DNA of 64,000 bases. Source: Demequina sp. NBRC 110054. GTDB taxonomy: Bacteria > Actinomycetota > Actinomycetes > Actinomycetales > Demequinaceae. This document shows, piece by piece, positions 53,002 to 63,181 of this stretch. The position numbers and the translations under genes are program-made. The notes beneath the pieces were generated by a model. That model worked only from the letters and a program-made list of their open reading frames with translations. It had not been told where the DNA came from and did no database searches. The stretch covers positions 372,001 to 436,000 of the forward strand of contig NZ_BBRK01000006.1 in assembly GCF_002090115.1 (NCBI RefSeq), written 5' to 3'. Every line of letters begins with the position of its first letter. Positions within the stretch are counted from its first letter, which is position 1.

Positions 53002-53975
53002 GCCGCCACCTCCTCGGCGGCCGAGTCGTCCGAGCCGTCGGCGGCGTGCCCGGTGAGGGCCAGGAACACCTCGTCGAGCGTCGGCTGGCCGAGCGAGAAC
53101 TGCGCGAGCTCGAGGCCCGAGGACTCGATCGCCGTCAGCGCCGCGGTCACGCGCGAGCGGTCCTCGAGCGCGGCGACCAGTCCGTGCGGATCGGACGTGG
53201 TCTCCACCTCGATCTGGAGCTCGCGCACCAGGATCTCGCGCACGGCCGCGAGGTCCGCGCGGTGCATGACGCGCACGTGCAGCGATCCCGAGCCGACGGA
53301 GGCCTTGAGCTCCGACGACGCGCCCTCCGCGATGATCCGTCCCGAGTCGATCACCGAGATGCGACCCGCGAGCTGGTCCGCCTCGTCCAGGTACTGCGTC
53401 GTGAGCATCACGGTGGTGCCGTGCGCGACGAGCGCGCGCACGATGTCCCACACCTCGATCCGGCTGCGCGGGTCGAGCCCCGTGGTCGGCTCGTCGAGGA
53501 ACAGCAGCTCGGGCGTGACGACGAGCGACGCGGCGATGTCGATACGACGCCGCATGCCGCCCGAGTACTTCTTCACCTGCCGGTCGGCGGCGTCCTCGAG
53601 CCCGAAGGCCCCGAGCAGCTCGTCGGCCCGCCGGGTCGCGCCCGCCCCGCGGAAGCCGTAGAGCTTCGCGAGCAGACGGAGGTTCTCGCGGCCGCCGAGG
53701 TCCTCGTCGACCGACGCGAACTGGCCCGTGAGCGCGACGCGCGAGCGGACCTCGTCGGAGGCACGGACGATGTCGTGGCCGAGCACCCTCGCCGAGCCCG
53801 CATCGGGGCGGATCAATGTGGCGAGCATGCGGATCGTGGTGGTCTTCCCGGCCCCGTTGGGGCCGAGGAATCCGTGGACGCCGCCGCTGGGGATCGCGAG
53901 GTCGATCGCGTCGACGGCGCGCTGCTTGCCATAGATCTTGGTGAGACCGGCGGTCTCGATCGCGAGTTCGGGCAT
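52998..53975 (-). CDS. ABC transporter ATP-binding protein, DrrA-like
   Basis: Protein of 325 residues. Walker A GPNGAGKTT, signature KKYSGGMRRRIDIAASLV, Walker B LLFLDEPTTGLDP and the DrrA-family C-terminal motif FSLGQPTLDEVFLALTGH. AAGGAG lies 6 nt before the ATG at 53975. It drives export of a hydrophobic drug or lipid through its permease partner, coupled downstream. Confidence 0.9.
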   Translation of the reverse strand: MPELAIETAGLTKIYGKQRAVDAIDLAIPSGGVHGFLGPNGAGKTTTIRMLATLIRPDAGSARVLGHDIVRASDEVRSRVALTGQFASVDEDLGGRENLRLLAKLYGFRGAGATRRADELLGAFGLEDAADRQVKKYSGGMRRRIDIAASLVVTPELLFLDEPTTGLDPRSRIEVWDIVRALVAHGTTVMLTTQYLDEADQLAGRISVIDSGRIIAEGASSELKASVGSGSLHVRVMHRADLAAVREILVRELQIEVETTSDPHGLVAALEDRSRVTAALTAIESSGLELAQFSLGQPTLDEVFLALTGHAADGSDDSAAEEVAA

Positions 53976-54060
53976 GACCGACTCCTTCACCGCGCGTGTC
54001 CGGGTTCGCACGATTGAATCAGGGTACGTCCGGGCCCTGACATCGGCGCGGCACGCGACA

Positions 54061-54092
54061 GGGCGGGACGAGGGATGATCCCCGTCCCGCCC
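54061..54092. terminator. Terminator of the MFS gene
   Basis: GGGCGGGACG pairs with CGTCCCGCCC around a 12-nt loop. On the minus strand it follows the MFS stop; a copy of the GGGACGATGCG motif lies beside it at about 54099. Confidence 0.7.
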
Positions 54093-54110
54093 TTGTCCAG
54101 GGACGATGCG

Positions 54111-55571
54111 TCAGGCCACGGGTCGCCGGGCCGGCACCAGGGCGGGCTCGGGCTCGGCCATCGCCACGCCCTGCGCGCCGCCCTCGGACGACTCGGGGGT
54201 CCCCTTCCCGGCCGGAAGAGCCAGTCCCGCGAGGGTCGCGAGCACGAGGAATCCGACGCCGACCCACAGCGCGGGGATGGCGGCATCGGTGTACTCGGTC
54301 GGCGTGAAGTCGCCGCCCGCGCCGGTGAAGACCGCCGTGAGGATCGCGACGCCGAGCGCCACCCCGATCTCCCTCAGGGTCGTGTTGGTGCCGGACGCCT
54401 TGGCGTGGTTCTCGGGCGCCATGTGCGCGAGGACCGCGGTGGCCGAGGGCGCGAACACGAGACCCATCCCCACTCCGGCCGCGACGAAGCCGGGGATCAT
54501 CGTCGAATAGGCGACGTCGGGCGCGAGGACCGAGGCGAACCACGCGAGGCCGACGGCCTGCAGCATCGTCCCGGTGACGATGAGCGTCCGCGTGCCGACC
54601 CTCGGCGCGATGAGGCCAGACAGCGGGGCGACGACGAGCGGCGCCATGGTCCACGGCATCGTCTTGATGCCCGCGTCCAGGGGCGACTCGCCCTGCACGA
54701 CCTGCATGAACTGGATGAGGATGAAGATCGCGCCGAAGATGCCGATGCTGAACAGCACCGCGACCGCGTTGGCGCCGGAGAAGCTGCGGTCGCGGAACAG
54801 GCCCAGCGGCATGAGCGGCTCGCGGGTGCGGGCCTCCCAGGCCACGAAGGCGACCAGCAGCACGCCTCCGCCGATGAGGCCGGCGAGCACCTGACCGCTG
54901 GTCCAGCCCGCGTCGTTTCCCCGGACGATGCCGAAGACCAGGGCGAACACGCCCGTCACCACGAGCACGAGGCCCGTGAGGTCGAGCCGCGCCCTGGCAC
55001 CCTTGGCCTCGGGCAGCGACCACGCGCCGACGGCCAAGGCGACGATGCCGATCGGCACGTTGAGCCAGAAGATCGCGTGCCAGCTGAGCCCCTCGACCAC
55101 GGCGCCGCCGATGAGCGGGCCGAGCGCGACGCCCAGGCCTGCGACGCCGCCCCAGATGCCGATCGCCGCGGCGCGCATCCTGTCGGGCACCGCGCCGGCG
55201 AGCAGCGCGAGCGACAGTGGGAGCACCGCCGCTCCACCGGCGCCCTGGACCACACGGGCCGCGATGAGCGCCTCGGGGGTTGTGGCAAGCGCGCATGCGA
55301 CCGACGCGGCGGTGAAGATCGCGATGCCCGCGAGGAACACCCGCTTGCGGCCGAGACGATCGCCGAGCGCGACCGCCATGAGGATGAGGCTCGCGAAGGA
55401 CAGCGAGTACGCGTTGAGGAACCACTGGAGGTCCTCGATGGTCGCACCGAGATCCGCCTGCATCACGGGCAGGGCGTTGGTGACGACCAGGTTGTCGAGC
55501 GAGGCCATGAAGACCGGCACCGAGACGGCGGCGATCGCGATCCACATCGGGACCCTGCGGGTGGTGGTCAT
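54111..55571 (-). CDS. MFS transporter, EmrB/QacA (DHA2) type
   Basis: Drug-proton antiporter of 486 residues with 14 hydrophobic segments. Motif A is GDRLGRKRVFLAGIAIF; the exporter motif is GLGVALGPLIGGAVVEGLSWHAIFWLNVPIG. GAAGG precedes the ATG at 55571. It is divergent from the TetR gene at 55651, with two copies of an operator-like repeat in the 79-bp gap. It is probably induced by its own substrate. Confidence 0.88.
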   Translation of the reverse strand: MTTTRRVPMWIAIAAVSVPVFMASLDNLVVTNALPVMQADLGATIEDLQWFLNAYSLSFASLILMAVALGDRLGRKRVFLAGIAIFTAASVACALATTPEALIAARVVQGAGGAAVLPLSLALLAGAVPDRMRAAAIGIWGGVAGLGVALGPLIGGAVVEGLSWHAIFWLNVPIGIVALAVGAWSLPEAKGARARLDLTGLVLVVTGVFALVFGIVRGNDAGWTSGQVLAGLIGGGVLLVAFVAWEARTREPLMPLGLFRDRSFSGANAVAVLFSIGIFGAIFILIQFMQVVQGESPLDAGIKTMPWTMAPLVVAPLSGLIAPRVGTRTLIVTGTMLQAVGLAWFASVLAPDVAYSTMIPGFVAAGVGMGLVFAPSATAVLAHMAPENHAKASGTNTTLREIGVALGVAILTAVFTGAGGDFTPTEYTDAAIPALWVGVGFLVLATLAGLALPAGKGTPESSEGGAQGVAMAEPEPALVPARRPVA

Positions 55572-55593
55572 GAGCAGCCTTCCAGAGGTTGTT

Positions 55594-55642
55594 GTAATCG
55601 GCTGATAACCGACGTGGCCCAACGTAGTAATCGGCTGATAAC
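55594..55642. promoter_or_regulatory. Two TetR operator repeats in the MFS/TetR divergent gap
   Basis: GTAATCGGCTGATAAC occurs twice as a direct repeat (55594-55609 and 55627-55642), 33 bp apart (about three turns). Each is itself an imperfect inverted repeat (GTAATC/GATAAC). The second overlaps the -10 TAACAT (55639-55644), which ends 6 nt before the tetR ATG. Confidence 0.85.
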
Positions 55643-55650
55643 ATGTCAAC

Positions 55651-56280
55651 ATGTCGACGACGAATGAGCGCCTTACCTCGGAGGATCGCCGCGAGCAGAT
55701 CCTCGCCGCCGCCTCCGACGTGTTCGGGGAGCGCGGCTTCGCGGGAGGCACCACGGACGCGATCGCCAAGCTCGCCGGGGTCTCCCAGGCCTACGTCGTG
55801 AGGATGTTCGGCTCGAAGCAGGAGCTCTTCATCGCGGCGACCGAGCGCGCGTGCGAGCGCGTGATCGACACATTCCGGGGCGCGATCGCGGGCTTCACCG
55901 GCGAGGAGACCGTCCACGAGCGGCTCGAGGCGCTCGGGGTGTCCTATGTGCAGCTCATCGCCGACCGCGGCACGCTACTCACGATGATGCACGCATTCAC
56001 GCTCGGGCACGACCCGCGCGTCGGACCCCTCATCCGCGAGCGCTACCTGGAGATCTATCGCATCGCGCGCGACGAGGCGGGGCTCGGCCCCGAGACCGCG
56101 AGCCATTTCCTCGCGACCGGGATGCTCATCAACACGGGCATGGCGATGCGCCTGCCCGACATCGCCGCCACGGACGACGACGCGCGCGAGCTGCTCGGCT
56201 GCCTGTGGGGCGAGTCGACCGACGCGCTCGTCGCGATGACGACGGCCGCCCCGATCCTCCCGGAGGCCGGCAGGCGCTGA
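55651..56280 (+). CDS. TetR/AcrR family transcriptional regulator
   Basis: Protein of 209 residues. Helix-turn-helix: GFAGGTTDAIAKLAGVSQAYVVRMFGSKQELFIAATE. No ribosome site precedes the ATG; a -10 hexamer ends 6 nt upstream, so it is predicted to be leaderless and self-repressed. Its C-terminal domain binds an unknown ligand, most likely a substrate of the divergent pump. Confidence 0.87.
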   Translation: MSTTNERLTSEDRREQILAAASDVFGERGFAGGTTDAIAKLAGVSQAYVVRMFGSKQELFIAATERACERVIDTFRGAIAGFTGEETVHERLEALGVSYVQLIADRGTLLTMMHAFTLGHDPRVGPLIRERYLEIYRIARDEAGLGPETASHFLATGMLINTGMAMRLPDIAATDDDARELLGCLWGESTDALVAMTTAAPILPEAGRR

Positions 56281-56344
56281 GCGCCGGGCGAGCCCTGGTG
56301 ACGCGAGACGGAAGGACCGTCGCGCATCGTCCCTGGAAAGAGGC

Positions 56345-58144
56345 CTAGGCCTGCGCGGGCTTGGTTCCCGTGTAGATCGCCTCGATCACGTCGGAGAAGT
56401 GCTCGATCACGTTCGCGCGGCGCACCTTGAGGGACGCGGTGAGCTCCTCGCGGGCCTCCGTGAACTCGCGCGGCAGGATGCGGAACTCGCGGATCGCCTC
56501 GGCGCGCGAGACGTGCTCGTTCGCGTTGGCGATCGCGCGGCCGATGAGCTCGCGGACGCGCTCGTGGACCGAGGCCTCCTCGAGGGTCATGTCGGGCAGC
56601 TCGTGCGACTTGAGCCATGCAGGCAGCAGCACCGGGTCGAGCGCGACGACCGCGGAGACGAAGTGGCGTCCGTCGCCGATGACGACCGAGTCCTGGATCG
56701 CGGGGTGCGAGCGGATCGAGTCCTCGAGCACCGCGGGCTGGATGTTCTTGCCCGAGGACAGGACCAGGATCTCCTTCTTGCGGCCCGTGATCGTGAGCGC
56801 GCCGTCGTGGATCTCGCCCAGGTCACCCGTGGAGAACCAGCCGTCGTGCATGACCGCGGCCGTCGCATCGGGCGCGTTCCAGTAGCCCTTGAACACGTTG
56901 ATGCCGCGCGCGAGGATCTCGCCGTCGTCGTCGACCATGATGTCGCAGCCGGCGATCGGGTGGCCCACGGTGCCCATGATCTGGTTCGTCGCGGGGGTGC
57001 CCATGTGCGCGGCGGTGGTCTCGGTGAGGCCGTAGCCCTGCATCACCGTGACGCCGAGGCCGCGGAAGAAGTGGCCGATCTGCGGGGTGAGCTTCGCGCC
57101 GCCCGCGAGGACGTAGCCGAGCTGGCCGCCCATGAGGTGGCGGATCTTCTTGAGCACCAGGGCGTTCGCGATCGCGTACTGCGCCTTGAGGACGATGCCG
57201 TGGCCGCCGGTCTCCTGCGCCATCGACACCTTGCGAGCGACCCACGCGGACCAGCGGAAGATCTTCTTCTTGAGGCCGGTCTGGGCGGCGTCGGCGCGGT
57301 TGTAGATCGTCTCGAGCACGCGCGGCACGAGCGGCATCCAGGTCGGCTTGAAGGACGCGAGGTCGGCCGCGAGCGTCTTGTGGTTCGGGGTGTAGCCGAT
57401 GACCGCGCCCGACTGCATCGCGAGGACCATCGCGAGGCGCGCGAACACGTGCGCGAGCGGCAGGAACAGCAGCACGCGCGTCTCTCCCTGGACGAAGGCG
57501 CCGAAGTCGGGGTCCTTCTCGATGTTCGCGCAGTGGACCACGAGGTTGCCATGCGTGAGCATCGCACCCTTGGGACGGCCCGTGGTTCCGGACGTGTAGA
57601 TGATGCTCGCGAGGTCGTCGAGGACCACGTCGGTGGTCCGCGCCTCCAGCTCCGCGTCGGTCACGTGCTCCCCGGACGATGCGAGGGCATCGAGGCCCTC
57701 GGGGGTGAGGGCGAGGGCGGTGGGCGGCTCCTCGAGGCCCTCGAGCATCGCGCGCTGATCCGCGCCCTGCGCGGCCACGAAGGCGATGCCCGCATCGTCC
57801 ACGATCCACTCGCACTGCTTGGCCGAGGACGAGGGGTAGATCGGCACGTTGACGCCGCCCGCGGTCAGGACCGCGAAGTCCATGACCGACCACTCGAGGC
57901 TCGTGTCGCCCATGATGCCGACGCGGTCCCCCGCGCCCACGCCCGCGGCCATGAGGCCCTTGGCGACGGCGCGCACGCGGCGCTCGAACTCGCCGATGGA
58001 CACGGGCGACCAGGCGCCCGACTCGTCCTTGGTCTCGGCGAACGGCGCGGAGGGATTCGCGGTCGCGCGCTCGCGCAGCAGCGCGGCGAGGTTCAGTGAG
58101 TCGTCGACGTTGACGAGGCTCGGGGACGTCATCATGTTCTGCAT
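56345..58144 (-). CDS. Long-chain acyl-CoA synthetase, FadD15-like
   Basis: AMP-forming acyl-CoA ligase of 599 residues. The ATP/AMP motif is IIYTSGTTGRPKGAMLTH, and the adenylate motifs are GYGLTETTA and GWFSTGDLG, with the final catalytic lysine region near LTASLKVRR. FadD15-type enzymes activate fatty acids for lipid synthesis or breakdown. Palindromes TACGGCGCCGTA and TACGGAACCGTA lie just upstream, and TAGCAT ends 6 nt before the ATG at 58144, predicting a repressible leaderless message. A TetR repressor of lipid metabolism is a reasonable guess; it is not encoded nearby. Confidence 0.9.
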   Translation of the reverse strand: MQNMMTSPSLVNVDDSLNLAALLRERATANPSAPFAETKDESGAWSPVSIGEFERRVRAVAKGLMAAGVGAGDRVGIMGDTSLEWSVMDFAVLTAGGVNVPIYPSSSAKQCEWIVDDAGIAFVAAQGADQRAMLEGLEEPPTALALTPEGLDALASSGEHVTDAELEARTTDVVLDDLASIIYTSGTTGRPKGAMLTHGNLVVHCANIEKDPDFGAFVQGETRVLLFLPLAHVFARLAMVLAMQSGAVIGYTPNHKTLAADLASFKPTWMPLVPRVLETIYNRADAAQTGLKKKIFRWSAWVARKVSMAQETGGHGIVLKAQYAIANALVLKKIRHLMGGQLGYVLAGGAKLTPQIGHFFRGLGVTVMQGYGLTETTAAHMGTPATNQIMGTVGHPIAGCDIMVDDDGEILARGINVFKGYWNAPDATAAVMHDGWFSTGDLGEIHDGALTITGRKKEILVLSSGKNIQPAVLEDSIRSHPAIQDSVVIGDGRHFVSAVVALDPVLLPAWLKSHELPDMTLEEASVHERVRELIGRAIANANEHVSRAEAIREFRILPREFTEAREELTASLKVRRANVIEHFSDVIEAIYTGTKPAQA

Positions 58145-58150
58145 GTGAGA

Positions 58151-58186
58151 ATGCTAACCTACGGCGCCGTAAGTTACGGAACCGTA
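58151..58186 (-). promoter_or_regulatory. Operator pair and -10 box of the acyl-CoA synthetase gene
   Basis: TACGGCGCCGTA (58160-58171, perfect) and TACGGAACCGTA (58175-58186, near-perfect), 15 bp apart, within a larger palindrome with arms CCTACGG/CCGTAGG. The -10 TAGCAT (58151-58156) ends 6 nt before the ATG at 58144. Confidence 0.8.
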
Positions 58187-58339
58187 GGTCCTAGGTGAGT
58201 CGTGAAATTTCGACATATCGCGAAGCCTCCTCACCCGCTCAACGCGCGAGGTCGCGGGCACGTGCCCGAGAGCGGCCCCTTGCCTGCCCTGGCCTCGGCG
58301 CGCGGCTCCAGCCGGACCGTGCCGCGCAGGCTCCCGCGC

Positions 58340-58783
58340 CTACCGTGAGTAGGTCGCGACGATCCGCGCCTGCTCGACCACCGCATCGGCGTAGTCGCGC
58401 AGGAACTCGTCGCGCGACGGCTCCCCCACCACCTGGCGGGACAGCGCGTAGACCCAGAAGAAGTAGTGATGCGTGCCATGGCCGTAGGGCGGGAACGGGC
58501 CGACGTAGCCGAAGCTGTCGTCGTCGTTCAGCCCGGGTCGGCCGACGTCCTCGATGACCTCGCCGTCGATCGCCGGCAGTCCGTACAGGGTCCAGTGCGT
58601 GAAGCCGTGCGGCATGGGGGCGTCGGGGTCGTGGCAGATGATCGCGAGCTCGATCGCGTCGGTCGGCACGCCGATGACGACCATCCGAGGCGTCTCCGCC
58701 CCGACCTCGCCGGCGAACCTGTCGTCGATCCTGCCTCCGTTCGGGATGTCAGGGCTGGTGAGAACCAGATCCGCGATGGCCAC
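58340..58783 (-). CDS. YbhB/YbcL family (PEBP) protein
   Basis: Phosphatidylethanolamine-binding-protein fold, 147 residues. The conserved patch is LAIICHDPDAPMPHGFTHWTLYGLP and later YVGPFPPYGHGTHHYFFWVYAL. The GTG at 58783 is chosen because AAGGAG lies 6 nt upstream. Function in bacteria is unclear. The 195 bp between it and the acyl-CoA synthetase start hold only the operators above. Confidence 0.85.
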   Translation of the reverse strand: MAIADLVLTSPDIPNGGRIDDRFAGEVGAETPRMVVIGVPTDAIELAIICHDPDAPMPHGFTHWTLYGLPAIDGEVIEDVGRPGLNDDDSFGYVGPFPPYGHGTHHYFFWVYALSRQVVGEPSRDEFLRDYADAVVEQARIVATYSR

Positions 58784-58939
58784 GACAGTCTCCTTCCGAT
58801 GCGAGTCTCCGCTTCTCCCATCATGCTCGTACCAGCGCCGACGCGCGCGGCGAGACACCTGTCGTTCACTCGGAGACGACGCAATTGCGCCAGGGCGGGG
58901 ACGATGCGGGGGCGACCGGGCGGCCCGGCAGCCGTGCGG

Positions 58940-60069
58940 TCAGACCGGCGTGGCCGGCAGCGTCACCGTGAACGTCGCTCCGCGGCCCACTCCCCCGCTG
59001 TCGGCGCGCACCGAACCGCCGTGTGCCGCGACGAGCGCAGCGACGATCGACAGCCCGACGCCCGAGCCCCCGCTCGCGCGGTCGCGCGCAGTGTCGGCGC
59101 GATAGAACCGCTCGAACACGTGCGGCAGGTGCTCGGGAGCGATCCCGACACCCGTGTCGGCGACGACGAGGGCGACGCCCGCATCGTCCCGGCGCGCGCC
59201 AAGCGTCACGGTCCCGCCCGCCGGGGTGTGGCGCAGCGCGTTGTCCACGAGGTTGCCGAGCACCTGCGCGATCCGCTCCGGGTCGATGTCCACCGCAGGG
59301 AGCCCCTCGGCTGCCGAGACCTCGAGCGCGACGCCGGCCTCGGCCGCGCGCTCGCGCGCGGCCGCCTGCGCGAGCCGCAGCAGATCCACGGGGTCGCGGC
59401 GTTCCCGCTCGAGCCGGGCCGCGCTGCCCTCCGCGCGCGAGGCCGCCGACAGGTCCTCGGACAGCCGCGTGAGCCGTGCACCCTGGGCCCGCAGCATCGC
59501 GACCGTCTCCGGGGTGAGCTCCGCGACGCCGTCCTCGAGCGCCTCCAGGTAGCCGGTGAGCGTCGCGATCGGGGTGCGCAGCTCGTGCGCGACGTCGCCG
59601 ATCATCCGCTGCCGCAGCTGCTCGCTCTCCTCGAGCCGCGCCGACATCCGGTTGAAGGACTCGGCGAGCTCGTCGAACTCGCGGCCCATCCCGGGTGCGT
59701 CCACGCGCGACGCGTAGTCGCCGTCCGAGACCCGATGCGCGGCGTCCTGGAGCTTGCCGAGCGACCTCGCCACGCGCCGGGCAAGCAGGAGGCTCAGCAC
59801 GACGGCGAGCACCGCGGCGATGAGCAGCGCGACCGCGAGCGCGGTGCCGCTCGCCTCGCGGAAGACCTCGTCGAGCTCCTGGGCCTGGGTGTCGCCCGCG
59901 CGGCCCATCATGTCGCCGCGCCCGCCGCCCATCATCCGGCGCGAGAAGTCGGCGGGTCCGATGAGCCTCGCGACGAGCCACACCGTCACGCCGATCACGG
60001 CGATGAGCAGGGAGAACGACAGCATCATGCGGGTCGCGAGCCCCCGCGCGCGCAGCCAGTCCACGGCGC

Positions 60070-60073
<4 letters not shown>
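58940..60073 (-). CDS. Sensor histidine kinase
   Basis: Protein of 377 residues with two transmembrane helices (about residues 17-37 and 75-98), a short, Gly/Met-rich outer loop (RRMMGGGRGDMMGRAGDTQ), HAMP (residues 100-150) and the kinase core. The phosphorylated His is in GDVAHELRTPIATL; N-box VLGNLVDNALRH and G-boxes ADTGVGIAPEHL and GGSGVGLSIV are present. The Met-rich sensor loop might bind metal. It overlaps the response-regulator gene by 4 bp (GTGA). Confidence 0.92.
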
Positions 60074-60831
<758 letters not shown>

Positions 60832-60850
60832 CTCCCCATTGTTGCTGGAA

Positions 60851-61135
60851 TCACGCCCCTTCGAGCGCGTTCACACGCTCGCGGAACTCCTCCGGGTCGA
60901 TCTCGCCGCGCGCGAGGCGGTCCTCGAGGATCTGCCGCGCCGACGTCGGCGCGACCGCGGCGGCGTCAGCGGCACCCGCACCCTCGCTCCTCTTGCCGTC
61001 CTTGTCGCGCGTCGCGAGCCGCACCGCGACGTAGACCAGCGCGGCCAGTCCGACGACCAGGAACAGCATCCACAGCCACTCGAGTCCCGTGCCGTATCCG
61101 TAGCCCATCCCGTATCCGTGCGCCCAGACGCCCAT
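60851..61135 (-). CDS. Small SHOCT-domain membrane protein
   Basis: Protein of 94 residues: a short Gly/Tyr/His-rich N-terminus (HGYGMGYGYGTG), one transmembrane helix (WLWMLFLVVGLAALVYVAVRLA) and a C-terminal SHOCT motif (ILEDRLARGEIDPEEFRERVNAL). I prefer the ATG at 61135, with AAGGAG 8 nt upstream, over the GTG at 61144. It ends 19 bp before the response-regulator gene, so it is the first gene of that operon and might sense or modulate the same signal. Confidence 0.8.
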   Translation of the reverse strand: MGVWAHGYGMGYGYGTGLEWLWMLFLVVGLAALVYVAVRLATRDKDGKRSEGAGAADAAAVAPTSARQILEDRLARGEIDPEEFRERVNALEGA

Positions 61136-61347
61136 GTCGCTCACTCCTTCCGCGGAGCCCCAGTGACCCCGACCACGTCATCGTGTCGGGGCGACCTCGC
61201 AGGCTCGGCGCAGGAACCATGAAGATTCGATGAAGATCGGCGTCGTTCCAGGACCGCAGGCCGCGCCCACCCCGAACGTGCGAGAGATCCGCCCGGCGGC
61301 CCTGGCGGCGGCACCGAGCGGACCTCTCGTGGTCCCGAGGGCGGAGG

Positions 61348-61797
61348 TCAGACCTCCACGGCGACCTGCTTGACGATGCTGATCGACACGGGCGTGCCGT
61401 GCGCGAGGTTGTCGGACACGGGGCAGCGGTCCTCCGCGATGCGCGCGATCTGCGCGAGCTCCTCATCATCCGCGTCGCCCGTCACCTCGATCGTCACGCC
61501 GATGCCCTGGAAGCCGGCGCGGGCCTGCATCGACGTGCCCATGAAGCGCGCGGGGTCGAGCGACCCGGTCGCGGTGGCCGAGAACGAGGACAGCGTCACG
61601 CCGCGCTCCTTGGCCACGAGATGGACGACGACGTTGAGGCAGCCGAGCAGCGAGGCGAGCTCGTACTCGACGGGGTTGGGGCCGAGGTCGCCTCCGCCCA
61701 GCGCGGCGGGCTCGTCGATGAGGAACTCGAAGTCCCTGGCCTTGACGGTCAGCCCCGTGTCGGAGGTGGATACGGCGGTCGCAGAGAAGGTGAGCAA
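61348..61797 (-). CDS. OsmC family protein
   Basis: Peroxiredoxin-like protein of 149 residues. The two catalytic cysteines are in LLGCLNVVVHL and AEDRCPVSDNL. Such proteins reduce organic hydroperoxides with a thiol partner. The start is TTG at 61797, with AAGGAG 7 nt upstream. It stands alone, with 150-200 bp free on each side. Confidence 0.88.
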   Translation of the reverse strand: MLTFSATAVSTSDTGLTVKARDFEFLIDEPAALGGGDLGPNPVEYELASLLGCLNVVVHLVAKERGVTLSSFSATATGSLDPARFMGTSMQARAGFQGIGVTIEVTGDADDEELAQIARIAEDRCPVSDNLAHGTPVSISIVKQVAVEV

Positions 61798-62000
61798 GGG
61801 TCCGCTCCTTTGAGGATCCTGTGCGGGATCACCGGACCCGGCCGTGGCCGCTCCCGCGACGGCACGCTTCCGGGCGGGGACCTGCTCTCATGGTGGACCC
61901 GGGGATGGGCCCGCGAGGGGACATAGGTCCCCCGTCACCTTCCTTTCCAGGGACGATGCGATAGTCACGTGTGCAGGAAACCCCGCTCGGGCAAGCGGAA

Positions 62001-62043
62001 AGGCCCGCCGGACGCCCCCGTGAGGGGAGCGTCGGGCGGGCCT
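62001..62043. terminator. Terminator of the second ilvE
   Basis: AGGCCCGCCGGACGC pairs with GCGTCGGGCGGGCCT (one unpaired C/G step) around a C/G-rich loop, 35 bp after the stop. Confidence 0.75.
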
Positions 62044-62077
62044 GACAACCGGGCGACCCCGGCATCGTCCATGTCCC

Positions 62078-63181
62078 TTAGGCGAGGATCTCCATCCAGC
62101 CGTACGTGTCCTCGGCGCGGCCGTACTGGATGTCGGTCAGCGTCTGGCGCACCTTCATGGTGACCGGGCCGGGCTGGCCGTCGCCGACCTGCTGCTCGAA
62201 GTCCGTGGAGCCCATCTTGCCAACGGGCGTGACGACCGCGGCCGTGCCGCACGCGAACACCTCGGCGACGTCGCCCGACGCGACGCCCTCGCGGAGCTCG
62301 TCGATCGTGATGGGGCGCTCGACGACCTTGAGGTCGTCGTCGCTCAGCAGCTGGATGATCGAGGACCGGGTCACGCCCTCGAGGATGTTGCCCGTGAGCA
62401 CGGGCGTCACGACGGTGCCGTCCTTGAGGACGACGAACACGTTCATGCCGCCGAGCTCCTCGAGGACCTTGTCGGACTTGGCGTCCATGTACAGGACCTG
62501 GTCGTAGCCGCGGGCGTAGGCCTCCATCTGAGGCAGCAGCGACGCCGCGTAGTTGCCGCCGCACTTCGCGGCGCCCGTGCCGCCGGGGCCGGCGCGGTGG
62601 TAGTCCTGCTCGACCCAGATGCTCACGGGCTTCACGCCGCCGGCGAAGTACGGGCCGGAGGGCGAGCCGATGACCAGGTACTCCGCGGCCTTCGGCTGGC
62701 GCAGACCGAGGAACACGTCGGTCGCGATGAGGAACGGGCGCAGGTACAGCGAAGAGTCGGGAGCGGTCGGGACCCACGCCCTGTCGGTCTGGACGTACGC
62801 GCGGATCGACGCGAGGAAGTCCTCGACCGGCAGCTCCGGCAGCGCCATACGGCGCGCGGAACGCTGGAAGCGCTTCGCGTTCTCCTCGGGGCGGAACGTG
62901 CGGATCGTGCCGTCCGCCCAGGGGTATGCCTTGAGCCCCTCGAAGATCTCACCCGCGTAGTGCAGCACGGACGCGGCGGGGTCCAGGGGCAGCGGGCCAT
63001 AAGCCTCGACGCGACGGTCGTTCCAGCCGTCCTCGGCATTCCACGAGATGCGGGCCATGTGATCCGAGAAGTTGACGCCGAACTTGAGGTCGGAAAGGAC
63101 CTCTGCGCGGCGCTCGTCCGAGGCCGGGTTCGGGTTCGGGACGACGCGGAAGGCCTCCGCGGTCGATGCGGTGGTGGTCAT
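62078..63181 (-). CDS. ilvE: Branched-chain amino acid aminotransferase, paralogue B
   Basis: Fold-type IV PLP aminotransferase of 367 residues. PLP lysine in GAAKCGGNYAASLLPQ, with YAGEIFEGLKAYPW and LGGMNVFVVLKDGT. It lies beside leuB (276 bp apart, same strand), so it is the better candidate for the biosynthetic enzyme. It is much diverged from the copy at 37972. AAGGAAGGACC precedes the ATG. A terminator follows. Confidence 0.95.
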   Translation of the reverse strand: MTTTASTAEAFRVVPNPNPASDERRAEVLSDLKFGVNFSDHMARISWNAEDGWNDRRVEAYGPLPLDPAASVLHYAGEIFEGLKAYPWADGTIRTFRPEENAKRFQRSARRMALPELPVEDFLASIRAYVQTDRAWVPTAPDSSLYLRPFLIATDVFLGLRQPKAAEYLVIGSPSGPYFAGGVKPVSIWVEQDYHRAGPGGTGAAKCGGNYAASLLPQMEAYARGYDQVLYMDAKSDKVLEELGGMNVFVVLKDGTVVTPVLTGNILEGVTRSSIIQLLSDDDLKVVERPITIDELREGVASGDVAEVFACGTAAVVTPVGKMGSTDFEQQVGDGQPGPVTMKVRQTLTDIQYGRAEDTYGWMEILA

